NCBI GenBank assembly: GCA_024636215.1
Contig: JAGXHL010000097.1
Span: forward strand, 1 to 64,000
DNA from: Deltaproteobacteria bacterium
Lineage (GTDB): Bacteria > Desulfobacterota > Desulfuromonadia > Desulfuromonadales > BM103
Reading direction: 5' to 3'
DNA length: 64,000 nt
The notes under the pieces: generated by a model
Told to the model about the DNA's origin: nothing
The model's input: the letters and a program-made list of their open reading frames with translations, nothing else
Databases searched by the model: none
Program-made: the position numbers and the translations under genes
Part shown: one piece after another, positions 57,094 to 64,000 of the stretch
Layout: each line of letters begins with the position of its first letter
How positions within the stretch are numbered: the stretch's first letter is position 1

Positions 57094-58974
57094 ATGGTGA
57101 ATATGTCCGAGTTACTGAAGCTGGAAAATCCTCTTGCCGCTTTGAAGGCCCTTCCTGAAGACCAGTTGCCGAAATTGGCAGAGGAACTCCGGAATGTTAT
57201 TGTCAACACTGTCGCTGAAACCGGTGGGCATCTGGCGAGTTCTCTCGGCGTCATCGAGCTAACGATTGCGTTACACAGGGTCTTTGAGTCGCCCAAGGAT
57301 AAGATCGTCTGGGATGTCGGTCATCAGGCCTATGCCCACAAACTGCTGACCGGACGCTTCCAGCGTTTCAACACTTTAAGGCAACTGAATGGCATCAGCG
57401 GCTTTCCGAAGTGCAGTGAGAGCCCTCACGACGCTTTTGGTGTCGGTCACTCCAGTACCTCGATTTCAGCGGCTCTCGGCATGGCAACGGCACGCGATGC
57501 GAAGGGCGGAAAGGAGAGGATTGTTGCTGTAATAGGCGATGGCTCCCTGACCGCTGGCCTCGCGTTCGAAGCTTTGAATCAGGCCGGACACCTTAAAAAA
57601 AACCTTCTCGTCATTCTCAACGACAACGAAATGTCGATTTCTCCAAACGTAGGCGCCCTGTCGTCTTTTTTCAGTCGACAGCTAACCTCCGATTTTTTTG
57701 TACGCCTGAAAAGAGAGACAGAAAACTTCCTCGACAACGTCCCTAAAGTCGGTAAAGACCTGAGGCGCCTGGCGAAAAAAGCGGAAGAAGCCGTAAAGGG
57801 GTTTTTGACTCCCGGGATGCTTTTCGAGGCTTTTGATTTTGATTACGTCGGCCCAATTGATGGCCATAAACTGGAAGAGTTACTGCCCACACTGGAAAAC
57901 ATTACCCACATGGACGGTCCTGTGCTCATGCACGTGGTGACCAGAAAGGGCAAGGGCTACCCGCCGGCTGAAGAAAAACCTCATCTTTATCATGGTGTCG
58001 GGCCCTTTGACCCGGTCACGGGTGAAATCAGGAAAGGGAGTGCCGGTCCGCCCAGCTATACGGCGGTATTCGGCCAGACCTTAACCGAACTGGCAGAAAA
58101 AGATGACCGGATTGTGGCTATAACCGCAGCCATGCTCGAGGGCACTGGACTTGCCGCTTTTGCCAAAAGGTTTCCGGACCGTTGTTTCGATGTCGGCATT
58201 GCCGAGCAGCATGCCGTCACCTATGCCGCTGGCATGGCGACCCTCGGCATAAAACCGTTTCTGGCCATTTATTCAACCTTTCTGCAGCGAGCCTACGACT
58301 GCGTTTTGCATGACGTCTGTTTGCAGAACCTGGCCGTGACCTTTGCCCTGGACCGTGGCGGTCTTGTCGGAGCTGATGGCCCGACCCATCACGGTGTGTT
58401 CGATCTCTCTTTCATGCGACATATCCCGAATCTGGTTTTTGTGATTCCCCGGGATGAGAATTATCTGCGGCATGCCATGGTAACGGCTCTTGCTTACAAC
58501 GGTCCTTTTGCCTTCCGTTACCCGAGAGGTGCGGGGACCGGTGTTGCCTTTGAAACGCCGCGTGAGCTGGTGGTCGGCAAGGCGGAAAAGTTAACGGAGG
58601 GTGGAGATGGTGTCATCTTCGCAGTCGGAGCTCTGGTAGAAGAAGCTTTGGCCGCGGCCGAGACCCTGGCCGGCGAAGGCCTTCATCTCGCTGTCGTAGA
58701 TCCTGTTTTCCTCAAGCCTCTTGATCAGGAGCTTTTGGTCGCCGAGGCTGAGAACAAAGCTCATGTTTTTACCCTTGAGGAGAATGTCCTGGAAGGCGGG
58801 TTTGGTTCTGCGGTTCTTGAAATGCTAAGCGATGCCGGGGTGCATGTTGCGGTAACGAGAATCGGTATACCGGATAAATTTGTTGAACAGGGCAGCCAGG
58901 CCGAGTTGAGGTCCCGCTACGGACTCGATGCCGAAGGCATCGTTAAAACAATCAGGAAGACCTTAAAGACTTAA
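57094..58974 (+). CDS. dxs: 1-deoxy-D-xylulose-5-phosphate synthase
   Basis: 626 residues, usual size. TPP-binding motif [18 protein letters not shown] (about 150-167), catalytic His in [13 protein letters not shown] and [15 protein letters not shown], then Pyr domain with [13 protein letters not shown], and the C-terminal transketolase domain. It makes DXP from pyruvate and glyceraldehyde-3-phosphate, first step of the MEP pathway. Start ATG 57094 lacks a good ribosome-binding site; ATG 57103 is an alternative. Followed by 84 bases to the convergent gene. Confidence 0.97.
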   Translation: MVNMSELLKLENPLAALKALPEDQLPKLAEELRNVIVNTVAETGGHLASSLGVIELTIALHRVFESPKDKIVWDVGHQAYAHKLLTGRFQRFNTLRQLNGISGFPKCSESPHDAFGVGHSSTSISAALGMATARDAKGGKERIVAVIGDGSLTAGLAFEALNQAGHLKKNLLVILNDNEMSISPNVGALSSFFSRQLTSDFFVRLKRETENFLDNVPKVGKDLRRLAKKAEEAVKGFLTPGMLFEAFDFDYVGPIDGHKLEELLPTLENITHMDGPVLMHVVTRKGKGYPPAEEKPHLYHGVGPFDPVTGEIRKGSAGPPSYTAVFGQTLTELAEKDDRIVAITAAMLEGTGLAAFAKRFPDRCFDVGIAEQHAVTYAAGMATLGIKPFLAIYSTFLQRAYDCVLHDVCLQNLAVTFALDRGGLVGADGPTHHGVFDLSFMRHIPNLVFVIPRDENYLRHAMVTALAYNGPFAFRYPRGAGTGVAFETPRELVVGKAEKLTEGGDGVIFAVGALVEEALAAAETLAGEGLHLAVVDPVFLKPLDQELLVAEAENKAHVFTLEENVLEGGFGSAVLEMLSDAGVHVAVTRIGIPDKFVEQGSQAELRSRYGLDAEGIVKTIRKTLKT

Positions 58975-59058
58975 TGTCACGAACCAAAACTTCAAATTAT
59001 AAAGGGGAACAGAATTTCTGTATGGGCCCTTGCTCATGCTGTTGAAGTGCTCCGAATC

Positions 59059-60933
59059 CTATTTCAAGACCCCTGCCTTGACCATCAGGTACAGAAAACG
59101 GTAGACCTCATAATCCATCAATGACGAAGCAACACAGATCTCGTTGATCGTACGATTGCCGTCGATATGGGTCAGTGTCTCTTCCTGCTGGGGAGAAAGA
59201 TTTACTTTCTCAAGCTTGTTGCGACCGTCTGAGCAGAACTCCAGAGAGGTGTTCAGGTTGGGCAGCGTCTGCCTGATTGCCGCCCACTCGGTTTGATGGT
59301 GAGAGGCCTCCCGTATCAGAGCTGTAATCTCAAGGGAGACGCTCTCTTCCGGCGGCAGCGAACCATCACCACTGTAAATCTGGTAACGACCCTCCGGGTA
59401 GAGAATCAGCGAATAGATTGTCACCTTGGCCTGCCGAGTGAGAGCGTGTCTCAGTCCCGCCAGATCAATCAGACCCAGTTTAAGAAGTGCCTCACCGAAG
59501 CGTAATCCGGGTTCCTGTTCGAGCAGGGTCATGGCCTGGTCTCGCTCTTCTGCAGTAATCAAAGTTTCTCGAACCAACAGATTGCCGAGTTTGTTCCAGC
59601 GAACGGCCGATGCATTGATCGTTGAGTGTTGGGTCAATGCTCCGGAAACCTGGCCACCCGCAAAGTAAACCAGCTTTTCACAGAAGCCCATGGTGATGTG
59701 TAAGACCACCGGTTTTGGAAGGTCTGCGCAGCGTTTGAGGAGTTGGGGAACCTTGCCTGGGCCGAGCCGGCCTTCTTCGATAACAACATCTTCTTCTATT
59801 AGTGCCGGTTCCGCAGGATGCGTTTTCTGAAGGGCCGCTTCTTCACTTTTGAAACTTGCCTCCATCGCCGGGGTCGCTTCCGGACTGAAGGCTGATTGCT
59901 TTTTCTTCTTCCAGCGCAGAATAAAGAGAGCGGTCTTAAAAATAATGGCTGTAAAAATAACAAGGACAAGGAAAAGTGTAAGACGTCTGTCGGGTGCTGG
60001 TTTTGCTGCGGGTTCCTGCTTTTTGTTAGCTTCTTTACTGATCGCTGGAACTGTTGCGGCAGAGGGTTGAGTCCTGCCTGAAGGCTGATCTTTGATGGCC
60101 GCTTCCTGCTGCTTTATCACAGGAGTGGCTTGCTTGGCGACATGTGCCTCAGATGCTGCCTGCTTGTCTGCCTGCTTGTCTGCCTGCTTGTCTGCCTGCT
60201 TGTCTGCAGGGGGGGCAACCTTTTTGCTTTGTGCCAGCGGTATCTCTGCAGCCTTTGTTGAAGTCGCTGTTGAAGCCCCTGCAACAGGCATTTTTTCAAC
60301 CTTGGCCTGCTCTGGAGCTTGAGGCGCGGGTGATGAATCTGGCTTGGGGGGGTCTGCCGTGGGCAGCGGTTCTCTCCTGGGTTCCAGTTTTGGCTGTTTC
60401 TTGAGGTTTTGAACAGATGGAGGCTCAGGTGTCACTTTTTTCCGATTCAGGGTTTTTCCCGGCAGGGTTATACCTGCCAAGCCCATTTGAGACAGGGCTT
60501 TGCTTCCGGCGTCGCTTGTTGCCAACTCCAGAAAGCTCTTGTTGATCTGCGTCGTCCTGCTGCCGGCAAGGTTGCTGCGTACGACCAGAGCCAATGGTGC
60601 GTGTGAAGAGTCTTGAACATGAAAATCAGAAATTATAAGCAGGGAGCCAGCAGGATGCCGCTTGATAAAAGCCGGGGGAACTATGGCCGCATCGACCTCC
60701 TGGAAACGGAGCAACCAGTTGATGAGCTCGGTATCCTTCTCGAAACGCCTGATTTGCACCGGCTCACCAGCAATTTTACTGAGCTCTTTGCCTAACTGGT
60801 CGATATTGCTTTGAGTTGCGCCGGAGAGTGTTGCCGTCGAAATCAGGCCGATTGTCATTCGAGCATCGACAGGCAGACACAAGGCAATCAGTAGTACTGC
60901 GTTGCAGAGAATTGTCAGAATGAAATTTTTCAT
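59059..60933 (-). CDS. Periplasmic PhnD-like domain fused via membrane helix to cytoplasmic DUF4388-type domain
   Basis: 624 residues from ATG 60933, where a clear signal sequence (MKNFILTILCN...) begins. Order: signal/anchor (about 1-25), a periplasmic binding-protein-like (PhnD/transferrin-type) domain of about 150 residues (MTIGLISTATLSGATQSNI, VDAAIVPPAFIKRHP), a long Pro/Lys/Ala/Gln-rich linker with a DKQA repeat, one membrane helix (LFLVLVIFTAIIF, about 316-335), and a cytoplasmic region resembling DUF4388/MshEN-type adaptors (NLLVRETLITAEERDQAM, LLKLGLIDLAGL). No kinase or cyclase follows. It might sense a periplasmic ligand and signal inside; this is inference. Confidence 0.75.
   Translation of the reverse strand: MKNFILTILCNAVLLIALCLPVDARMTIGLISTATLSGATQSNIDQLGKELSKIAGEPVQIRRFEKDTELINWLLRFQEVDAAIVPPAFIKRHPAGSLLIISDFHVQDSSHAPLALVVRSNLAGSRTTQINKSFLELATSDAGSKALSQMGLAGITLPGKTLNRKKVTPEPPSVQNLKKQPKLEPRREPLPTADPPKPDSSPAPQAPEQAKVEKMPVAGASTATSTKAAEIPLAQSKKVAPPADKQADKQADKQADKQAASEAHVAKQATPVIKQQEAAIKDQPSGRTQPSAATVPAISKEANKKQEPAAKPAPDRRLTLFLVLVIFTAIIFKTALFILRWKKKKQSAFSPEATPAMEASFKSEEAALQKTHPAEPALIEEDVVIEEGRLGPGKVPQLLKRCADLPKPVVLHITMGFCEKLVYFAGGQVSGALTQHSTINASAVRWNKLGNLLVRETLITAEERDQAMTLLEQEPGLRFGEALLKLGLIDLAGLRHALTRQAKVTIYSLILYPEGRYQIYSGDGSLPPEESVSLEITALIREASHHQTEWAAIRQTLPNLNTSLEFCSDGRNKLEKVNLSPQQEETLTHIDGNRTINEICVASSLMDYEVYRFLYLMVKAGVLK
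60157..60204. repeat. 12-bp tandem repeat (4 units) in the linker of the preceding protein
   Basis: TGCCTGCTTGTC occurs four times exactly, encoding DKQA on the minus strand. The repeat ends in a related TGCAGG unit. Unit length is a multiple of three, so the frame is kept when copies change. Confidence 0.93.
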
Positions 60934-61157
60934 AATCCCCGGTTTGGATGAGTGCCACCACCTGAAAGAATGGCCTGCAAAGTAGTGGGTGGCTGAAGTC
61001 ATTTTCCTTGAGAGGTGCTGGATCTCAAGCAAAGCTAATGGTTAAATCCGCTAGATAATAGCCAATCAGGCGGGTTGAGACAAGCAGTAAACGTCTCAGA
61101 TTCCTGGACGTTCGCTCTGTGTCTTTTGGCGATAAAAAGAGAAGAGGGTCAAAAGAG

Positions 61158-61188
61158 TTGTTAACCACGTTTCCGGCAAGGTTGACAA
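61158..61188 (+). promoter_or_regulatory. BirA-like biotin operator
   Basis: TTGTTAACC (61158-61166), 13 bases, GGTTGACAA (61180-61188): a near-perfect dyad of the BirA half-sites TTGTAAACC and GGTTTACAA. The spacer is 13, slightly shorter than the 14-16 I recall for characterised sites. It lies 31 bases before bioW and covers the -35 element, as expected for a repressor site. Confidence 0.8.
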
Positions 61189-61210
61189 TGCTTGGCGGCA
61201 ATGCTAATTT
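61182..61210 (+). promoter_or_regulatory. Strong sigma-70 promoter of the biotin operon
   Basis: TTGACA (61182-61187), 17 bases, TAATTT (61205-61210). A start about 7 bases downstream would fall at or just before the ATG 61219, giving a leaderless or nearly leaderless transcript, consistent with the absence of a ribosome-binding site. Confidence 0.72.
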
Positions 61211-61218
61211 CTTGGCCC

Positions 61219-62028
61219 ATGATGAGCACTCTTTACTCAGTACGAATGCGGGCATCCTCCAACAATCGCCATCTTTCCGGAGCAGAACGCATCGTTCCTG
61301 TTGATGCCGTTGCTGAGACCACATCTGCTCTGATAGCTCGTGCGTTAAGTGTTCCTCTTGGCCCGCCTCAAACAATCTATTGTAGCTCAGAGCAAATTGA
61401 TCCAACAACGATACAATTTTCTAAACTTCCAGATTTGCACAGATATCAGGTTGAGAGCGCTCATGAAGGTCGCCTGGCGGCCATGCAACTGCTCAACGAT
61501 GCGGGGCTCACGAAAGGTCGTGCCTATCAGGCCCTTGACCTGCTTGCCGGGGGGGCCGGTCCCGGTGGGATGGTCATGCGCGGTGCCGTGATTCTGGATG
61601 CTCTAACTGGTGAACGGCTGGAAAAAGATGCGGCGCGCGGCGTTCGGGTCTCACGCATGGATCTTTTCCCTGCATGCCGTTTCGGTGTGGAAGCGCTTTT
61701 GGCTGAGGCAGGTCTTGGTCATCACCGCGTTCTGGAAGCCTTGGTCCTTTCGGGGAAGGTCCTGCAAGCTCCTGGAATTGTTGCCGAGCTCTGCTGGTCC
61801 GACGCGCCGGATTATCTGACCGGGTATGTCGCTTCACCCGAATCGGGTTACCAACGCATTTCACAGCTCAAAGAGCCTGGAGATGTCCGCGGCGGCAGGG
61901 TGTTTTTTATCGATCGGACCAAGGTTGCGTTGCCGGAGCTTGTCGACTTCCTGGAACGTCAGACGGTTCTTTTCAATGCGGCAGGGACAATCTATCCTGA
62001 AATGAAATGGGGGACAGAGGATGCGTAA
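61219..62028 (+). CDS. bioW: 6-carboxyhexanoate-CoA ligase (pimeloyl-CoA synthetase) BioW
   Basis: 269 residues from ATG 61219 (a second ATG follows at once). BioW signature: YSVRMRAS then HLSGAERIV near the N-terminus, KGRAYQALDLLAGGAGPGGMVMRGA, RVSRMD with conserved Arg/Asp, and a C-terminal domain with ALVLSGKVLQAPGIVAELCWSD, SGYQRI and FFID. It activates free pimelate to pimeloyl-CoA with ATP. Overlaps bioF by eight bases. An operator of the BirA type and a promoter lie in front. Length fits the family (about 250). Confidence 0.9.
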   Translation: MMSTLYSVRMRASSNNRHLSGAERIVPVDAVAETTSALIARALSVPLGPPQTIYCSSEQIDPTTIQFSKLPDLHRYQVESAHEGRLAAMQLLNDAGLTKGRAYQALDLLAGGAGPGGMVMRGAVILDALTGERLEKDAARGVRVSRMDLFPACRFGVEALLAEAGLGHHRVLEALVLSGKVLQAPGIVAELCWSDAPDYLTGYVASPESGYQRISQLKEPGDVRGGRVFFIDRTKVALPELVDFLERQTVLFNAAGTIYPEMKWGTEDA

Positions 62029-63193
62029 GTGGAAAGAGCGACTTGAGCAACTTTCTCAGCAAGGCATGTTGCGGACTTTGCGTGTGGTGGACGGACAGGG
62101 TCCCACAGTCAATATTGACGGCCGCGAAACCCTGCTGCTCTGTTCCAATAACTATCTGGGCATTGCAGGGCATCCTGCCTTGATTGAAGCGATGCTTGCC
62201 GCGACGCGCCAATATGGCACGGGTTCCGGTGCCAGCCGCCTTGTCTCGGGGAGCATGCCGACGCATGCTGCGCTGGAAGAGCGCATTGCTTGCTTCAAGG
62301 GCACCGCCTCGGCACTGCTTTTCAATTCCGGTTACGTGGCGAACACGGGTATTCTGCAGGGTCTTTTTGGTCCGGACGACGTGATCTTTTCCGATGAGCT
62401 CAATCATGCCTCGATTATTGACGGTTGCCGTCTGGCGCGTGCACGCACGATCGTTTATCCGCATGGTGATGTTGATGGCCTGGCAGAACTCATGGCCAGG
62501 GAAAAACCTCAACGCAAAGGCCGCTGGTTGATTGTCACCGATGGCGTCTTCAGTATGGATGGTGATAAGGCGCCGCTTGCAGAGCTTTGCGAACTGAAGG
62601 AAGAGCATGATGCCTTGCTGATGGTTGATGATGCACACGGTACCGGCGTCCTGGGTAAAGAGGGACGGGGCACCGGGGAATATTTCAACTGCCTGGATCG
62701 TATTGACCTGCATATGGGCACACTCGGCAAGGCTTTTGGCTGTGCCGGGGCTTATCTTGCTGCGGAGAAGGTCGTTATCAACACGCTGATCAACAACAGC
62801 CGCGCTTTTATCTTTTCTACCAGCCTGCCGCCGGGCGTTCCTGCTGCAGCCATGGCGGCTTTCGATCTTGTCGATAGTCAAGAAGGGCGCATACTGAGAG
62901 ATAAGTTGGAAGCAAACCGCAGGCAATTGGCCGGGTTGTTAACGGCAGGCGGCATGAACCTCATGGGGAGTTCCACCCAGATTATTCCGGTTCTGAGCAA
63001 AGAGCCTGACCCGACCATGAAGATGACCGCTCGCTTGCTCGAACAGGGCATCTTTCTACAGGGCATACGCCCGCCAACCGTCAGTCAAGGCCTTTGCAGA
63101 TTGCGGGCAACTGTCATGGCCAGTCATGAGCCTGCAGACCTAAAACATGCGGCAGCCAGGATTCTCGCCGTTCACAAGGAGTTTTCAGGGTGA
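62021..63193 (+). CDS. bioF: 8-amino-7-oxononanoate synthase BioF
   Basis: 390 residues, a PLP-dependent alpha-oxoamine synthase. CSNNYLG (41-47), VDDAHGTG (Asp204, His206), GTLGKAFG (Schiff-base Lys237) and GIRPPTV near the end. It joins a pimeloyl thioester and alanine with loss of CO2 to give the biotin precursor KAPA. Its TGA overlaps the GTG of bioH. Confidence 0.96.
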   Translation: MRKWKERLEQLSQQGMLRTLRVVDGQGPTVNIDGRETLLLCSNNYLGIAGHPALIEAMLAATRQYGTGSGASRLVSGSMPTHAALEERIACFKGTASALLFNSGYVANTGILQGLFGPDDVIFSDELNHASIIDGCRLARARTIVYPHGDVDGLAELMAREKPQRKGRWLIVTDGVFSMDGDKAPLAELCELKEEHDALLMVDDAHGTGVLGKEGRGTGEYFNCLDRIDLHMGTLGKAFGCAGAYLAAEKVVINTLINNSRAFIFSTSLPPGVPAAAMAAFDLVDSQEGRILRDKLEANRRQLAGLLTAGGMNLMGSSTQIIPVLSKEPDPTMKMTARLLEQGIFLQGIRPPTVSQGLCRLRATVMASHEPADLKHAAARILAVHKEFSG

Positions 63194-63996
63194 AGGCCGA
63201 GAGGTTTAGCTTGCCTGACGGTGGAACTATGACCTGGTATGAGGCCGGGCGGGGACGACCACTTGTGCTCCTGCACGGCTGGGGTAGCTCAGCGGCAGTC
63301 TTCAGCGAGCTGGTCAGCATGCTTGCCGACGATTTTCGTCTGCTGGTCCCTGACCTTCCCGGTCATGGCGCTTCTTCCCCTGCCGCGCAGAATAATCTTG
63401 CGAGTATCGCCGCAGCGCTGAATTGCTGGCTTGCGGCCATAGAAGACACCCCTGTTGTCCTGGGCGGTTGGTCATTGGGCGGGATGCTCGCCCTGGAGAT
63501 GACCCGGCAAAAGCCCCTGACGGTTGATCGTCTGTTGTTGATTGCAACCACACCACGTTTTACCTCCGGAGAAAACTGGATGTTTGGCCTGCCGGTTGTG
63601 CAGGTCCGTGCCCTGGCCAGAAATCTTGCCCGTCATTTTGAGGCAACCCTCGCGGATTTTTTCAACCTGGCCTTTGCAGGCGAAGCTATTTCCAGGCAGC
63701 GACTACAGGAAATTCGCAACTTCGCTGTAATGCGAAGCTGCCTTCCTGAGCCGGCTGCGGCGCTGGAGTTGCTGACGGTTTTCTCCGCACAGAATCAATT
63801 GGGGATTTTGTCGCAAATCGATCAACCCGCGCTGGTCATGCATGGAGAGCTGGATCAAATCACCCCTCTGGAGGCAGGACGCTATCTCGCCGATACACTG
63901 CCTCGGGGAGCCTTCCTTAAGTTCCCGGGAGTCGGGCATGGTCCGTTTCTGAGCCGGCCCCGGAAAGTCGTTGACAGCATTATGGAGTTTTACTGA
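63190..63996 (+). CDS. bioH: Alpha/beta hydrolase, pimeloyl-ACP methyl ester esterase BioH-like
   Basis: 268 residues beginning with GTG (GTGA overlap with bioF). Alpha/beta hydrolase with HGWGSSAAVF oxyanion region, GGWSLGGM (nucleophile Ser95), Asp in ELDQITP (about 222) and HGPFL (His250). BioH removes the methyl group from pimeloyl-ACP methyl ester, allowing chain release from fatty acid synthesis. The next gene begins ATGGT at 63996, overlapping this stop (TGATG); only five bases are in the window, and bioC would be a likely identity by position. Confidence 0.88.
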   Translation: MKAERFSLPDGGTMTWYEAGRGRPLVLLHGWGSSAAVFSELVSMLADDFRLLVPDLPGHGASSPAAQNNLASIAAALNCWLAAIEDTPVVLGGWSLGGMLALEMTRQKPLTVDRLLLIATTPRFTSGENWMFGLPVVQVRALARNLARHFEATLADFFNLAFAGEAISRQRLQEIRNFAVMRSCLPEPAAALELLTVFSAQNQLGILSQIDQPALVMHGELDQITPLEAGRYLADTLPRGAFLKFPGVGHGPFLSRPRKVVDSIMEFY

Positions 63997-64000
63997 TGGT

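Noticed and set aside
61025..61408. Possible small gene on the minus strand upstream of and inside bioW
   Set aside because: It covers the operator, the promoter and the start of bioW, and its translation resembles nothing; the regulatory signals explain this region better.

Overview
The window looks like chromosomal DNA of a Desulfuromonadia (Geobacter/Desulfuromonas-type) bacterium. The evidence is the combination of multiheme c-type cytochromes beside a peptidyl-prolyl isomerase and an NHL-repeat protein, an atypical type II secretion / type IV pilus hybrid operon, the tig-clpP-clpX-lon-hup series, and the ftsE-ftsX-envC-ctpA and xseA-xseB-ispA-dxs series. No phage, plasmid, insertion sequence with a transposase, rRNA or CRISPR array was found. 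Genes are dense on both strands, and most gaps are short.

Layout. 1-16000: mostly housekeeping and accessory genes (MarC-type membrane protein, ACP phosphodiesterase, a stand-alone MshEN-domain protein, a large M23 peptidase with a hexanucleotide-repeat linker, an M20 peptidase, a thiosulfate-uptake pair followed by a histidine kinase, SrkA, threonine aldolase, a PreP-like M16 protease, AcuI), punctuated by dispersed palindromic repeats. 16000-25900: a hybrid histidine kinase, two large tandem LVIVD-propeller membrane proteins, a TonB-dependent receptor and a TonB-family protein; this is the least explained block. 25900-32950: tRNA-Pro, -Arg, -His and -Leu, the tig-clpP-clpX-lon protein-quality operon, HU, and tRNA-Asp. 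33000-37200: a visibly AT-richer cytochrome cluster (PpiC-type isomerase, NHL lipoprotein, OmcE-like tetraheme cytochrome, octaheme cytochrome with a CX3CH heme site). 37270-46780: a tightly overlapped secretion/pilus operon (gspF, gspE, pilM, pilN, pilO, a GspC/PilP-like protein, a secretin with a C-terminal cohesin-like domain, two pseudopilins). 46880-52190: cell division and wall remodelling (ftsE, ftsX, envC, ctpA, divergent polysaccharide deacetylase). 52170-59000: an orphan ParA-like ATPase on the opposite strand, xseA, an M23 peptidase, xseB, ispA and dxs (isoprenoid precursors). 59000-64000: a periplasmic-domain/DUF4388-like fusion protein and a biotin operon (bioW-bioF-bioH) preceded by a BirA-like operator that overlaps a strong promoter.

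How the genes work together. The secretion operon and the cytochrome cluster next to it are plausibly linked: extracellular electron-transfer proteins must be exported, and an atypical type II system of this gene composition is known in Geobacter sulfurreducens (the OxpG system). FtsEX, EnvC and CtpA form a wall-hydrolysis control module. The biotin genes contain both a pimelate-activating enzyme (BioW) and a pimeloyl-ACP esterase (BioH), which suggests two sources of the pimeloyl group. A recurrent theme is in-frame tandem repeats inside envelope proteins (6-bp, 12-bp, 18-bp and 21-bp units), which can change linker length without breaking the reading frame.
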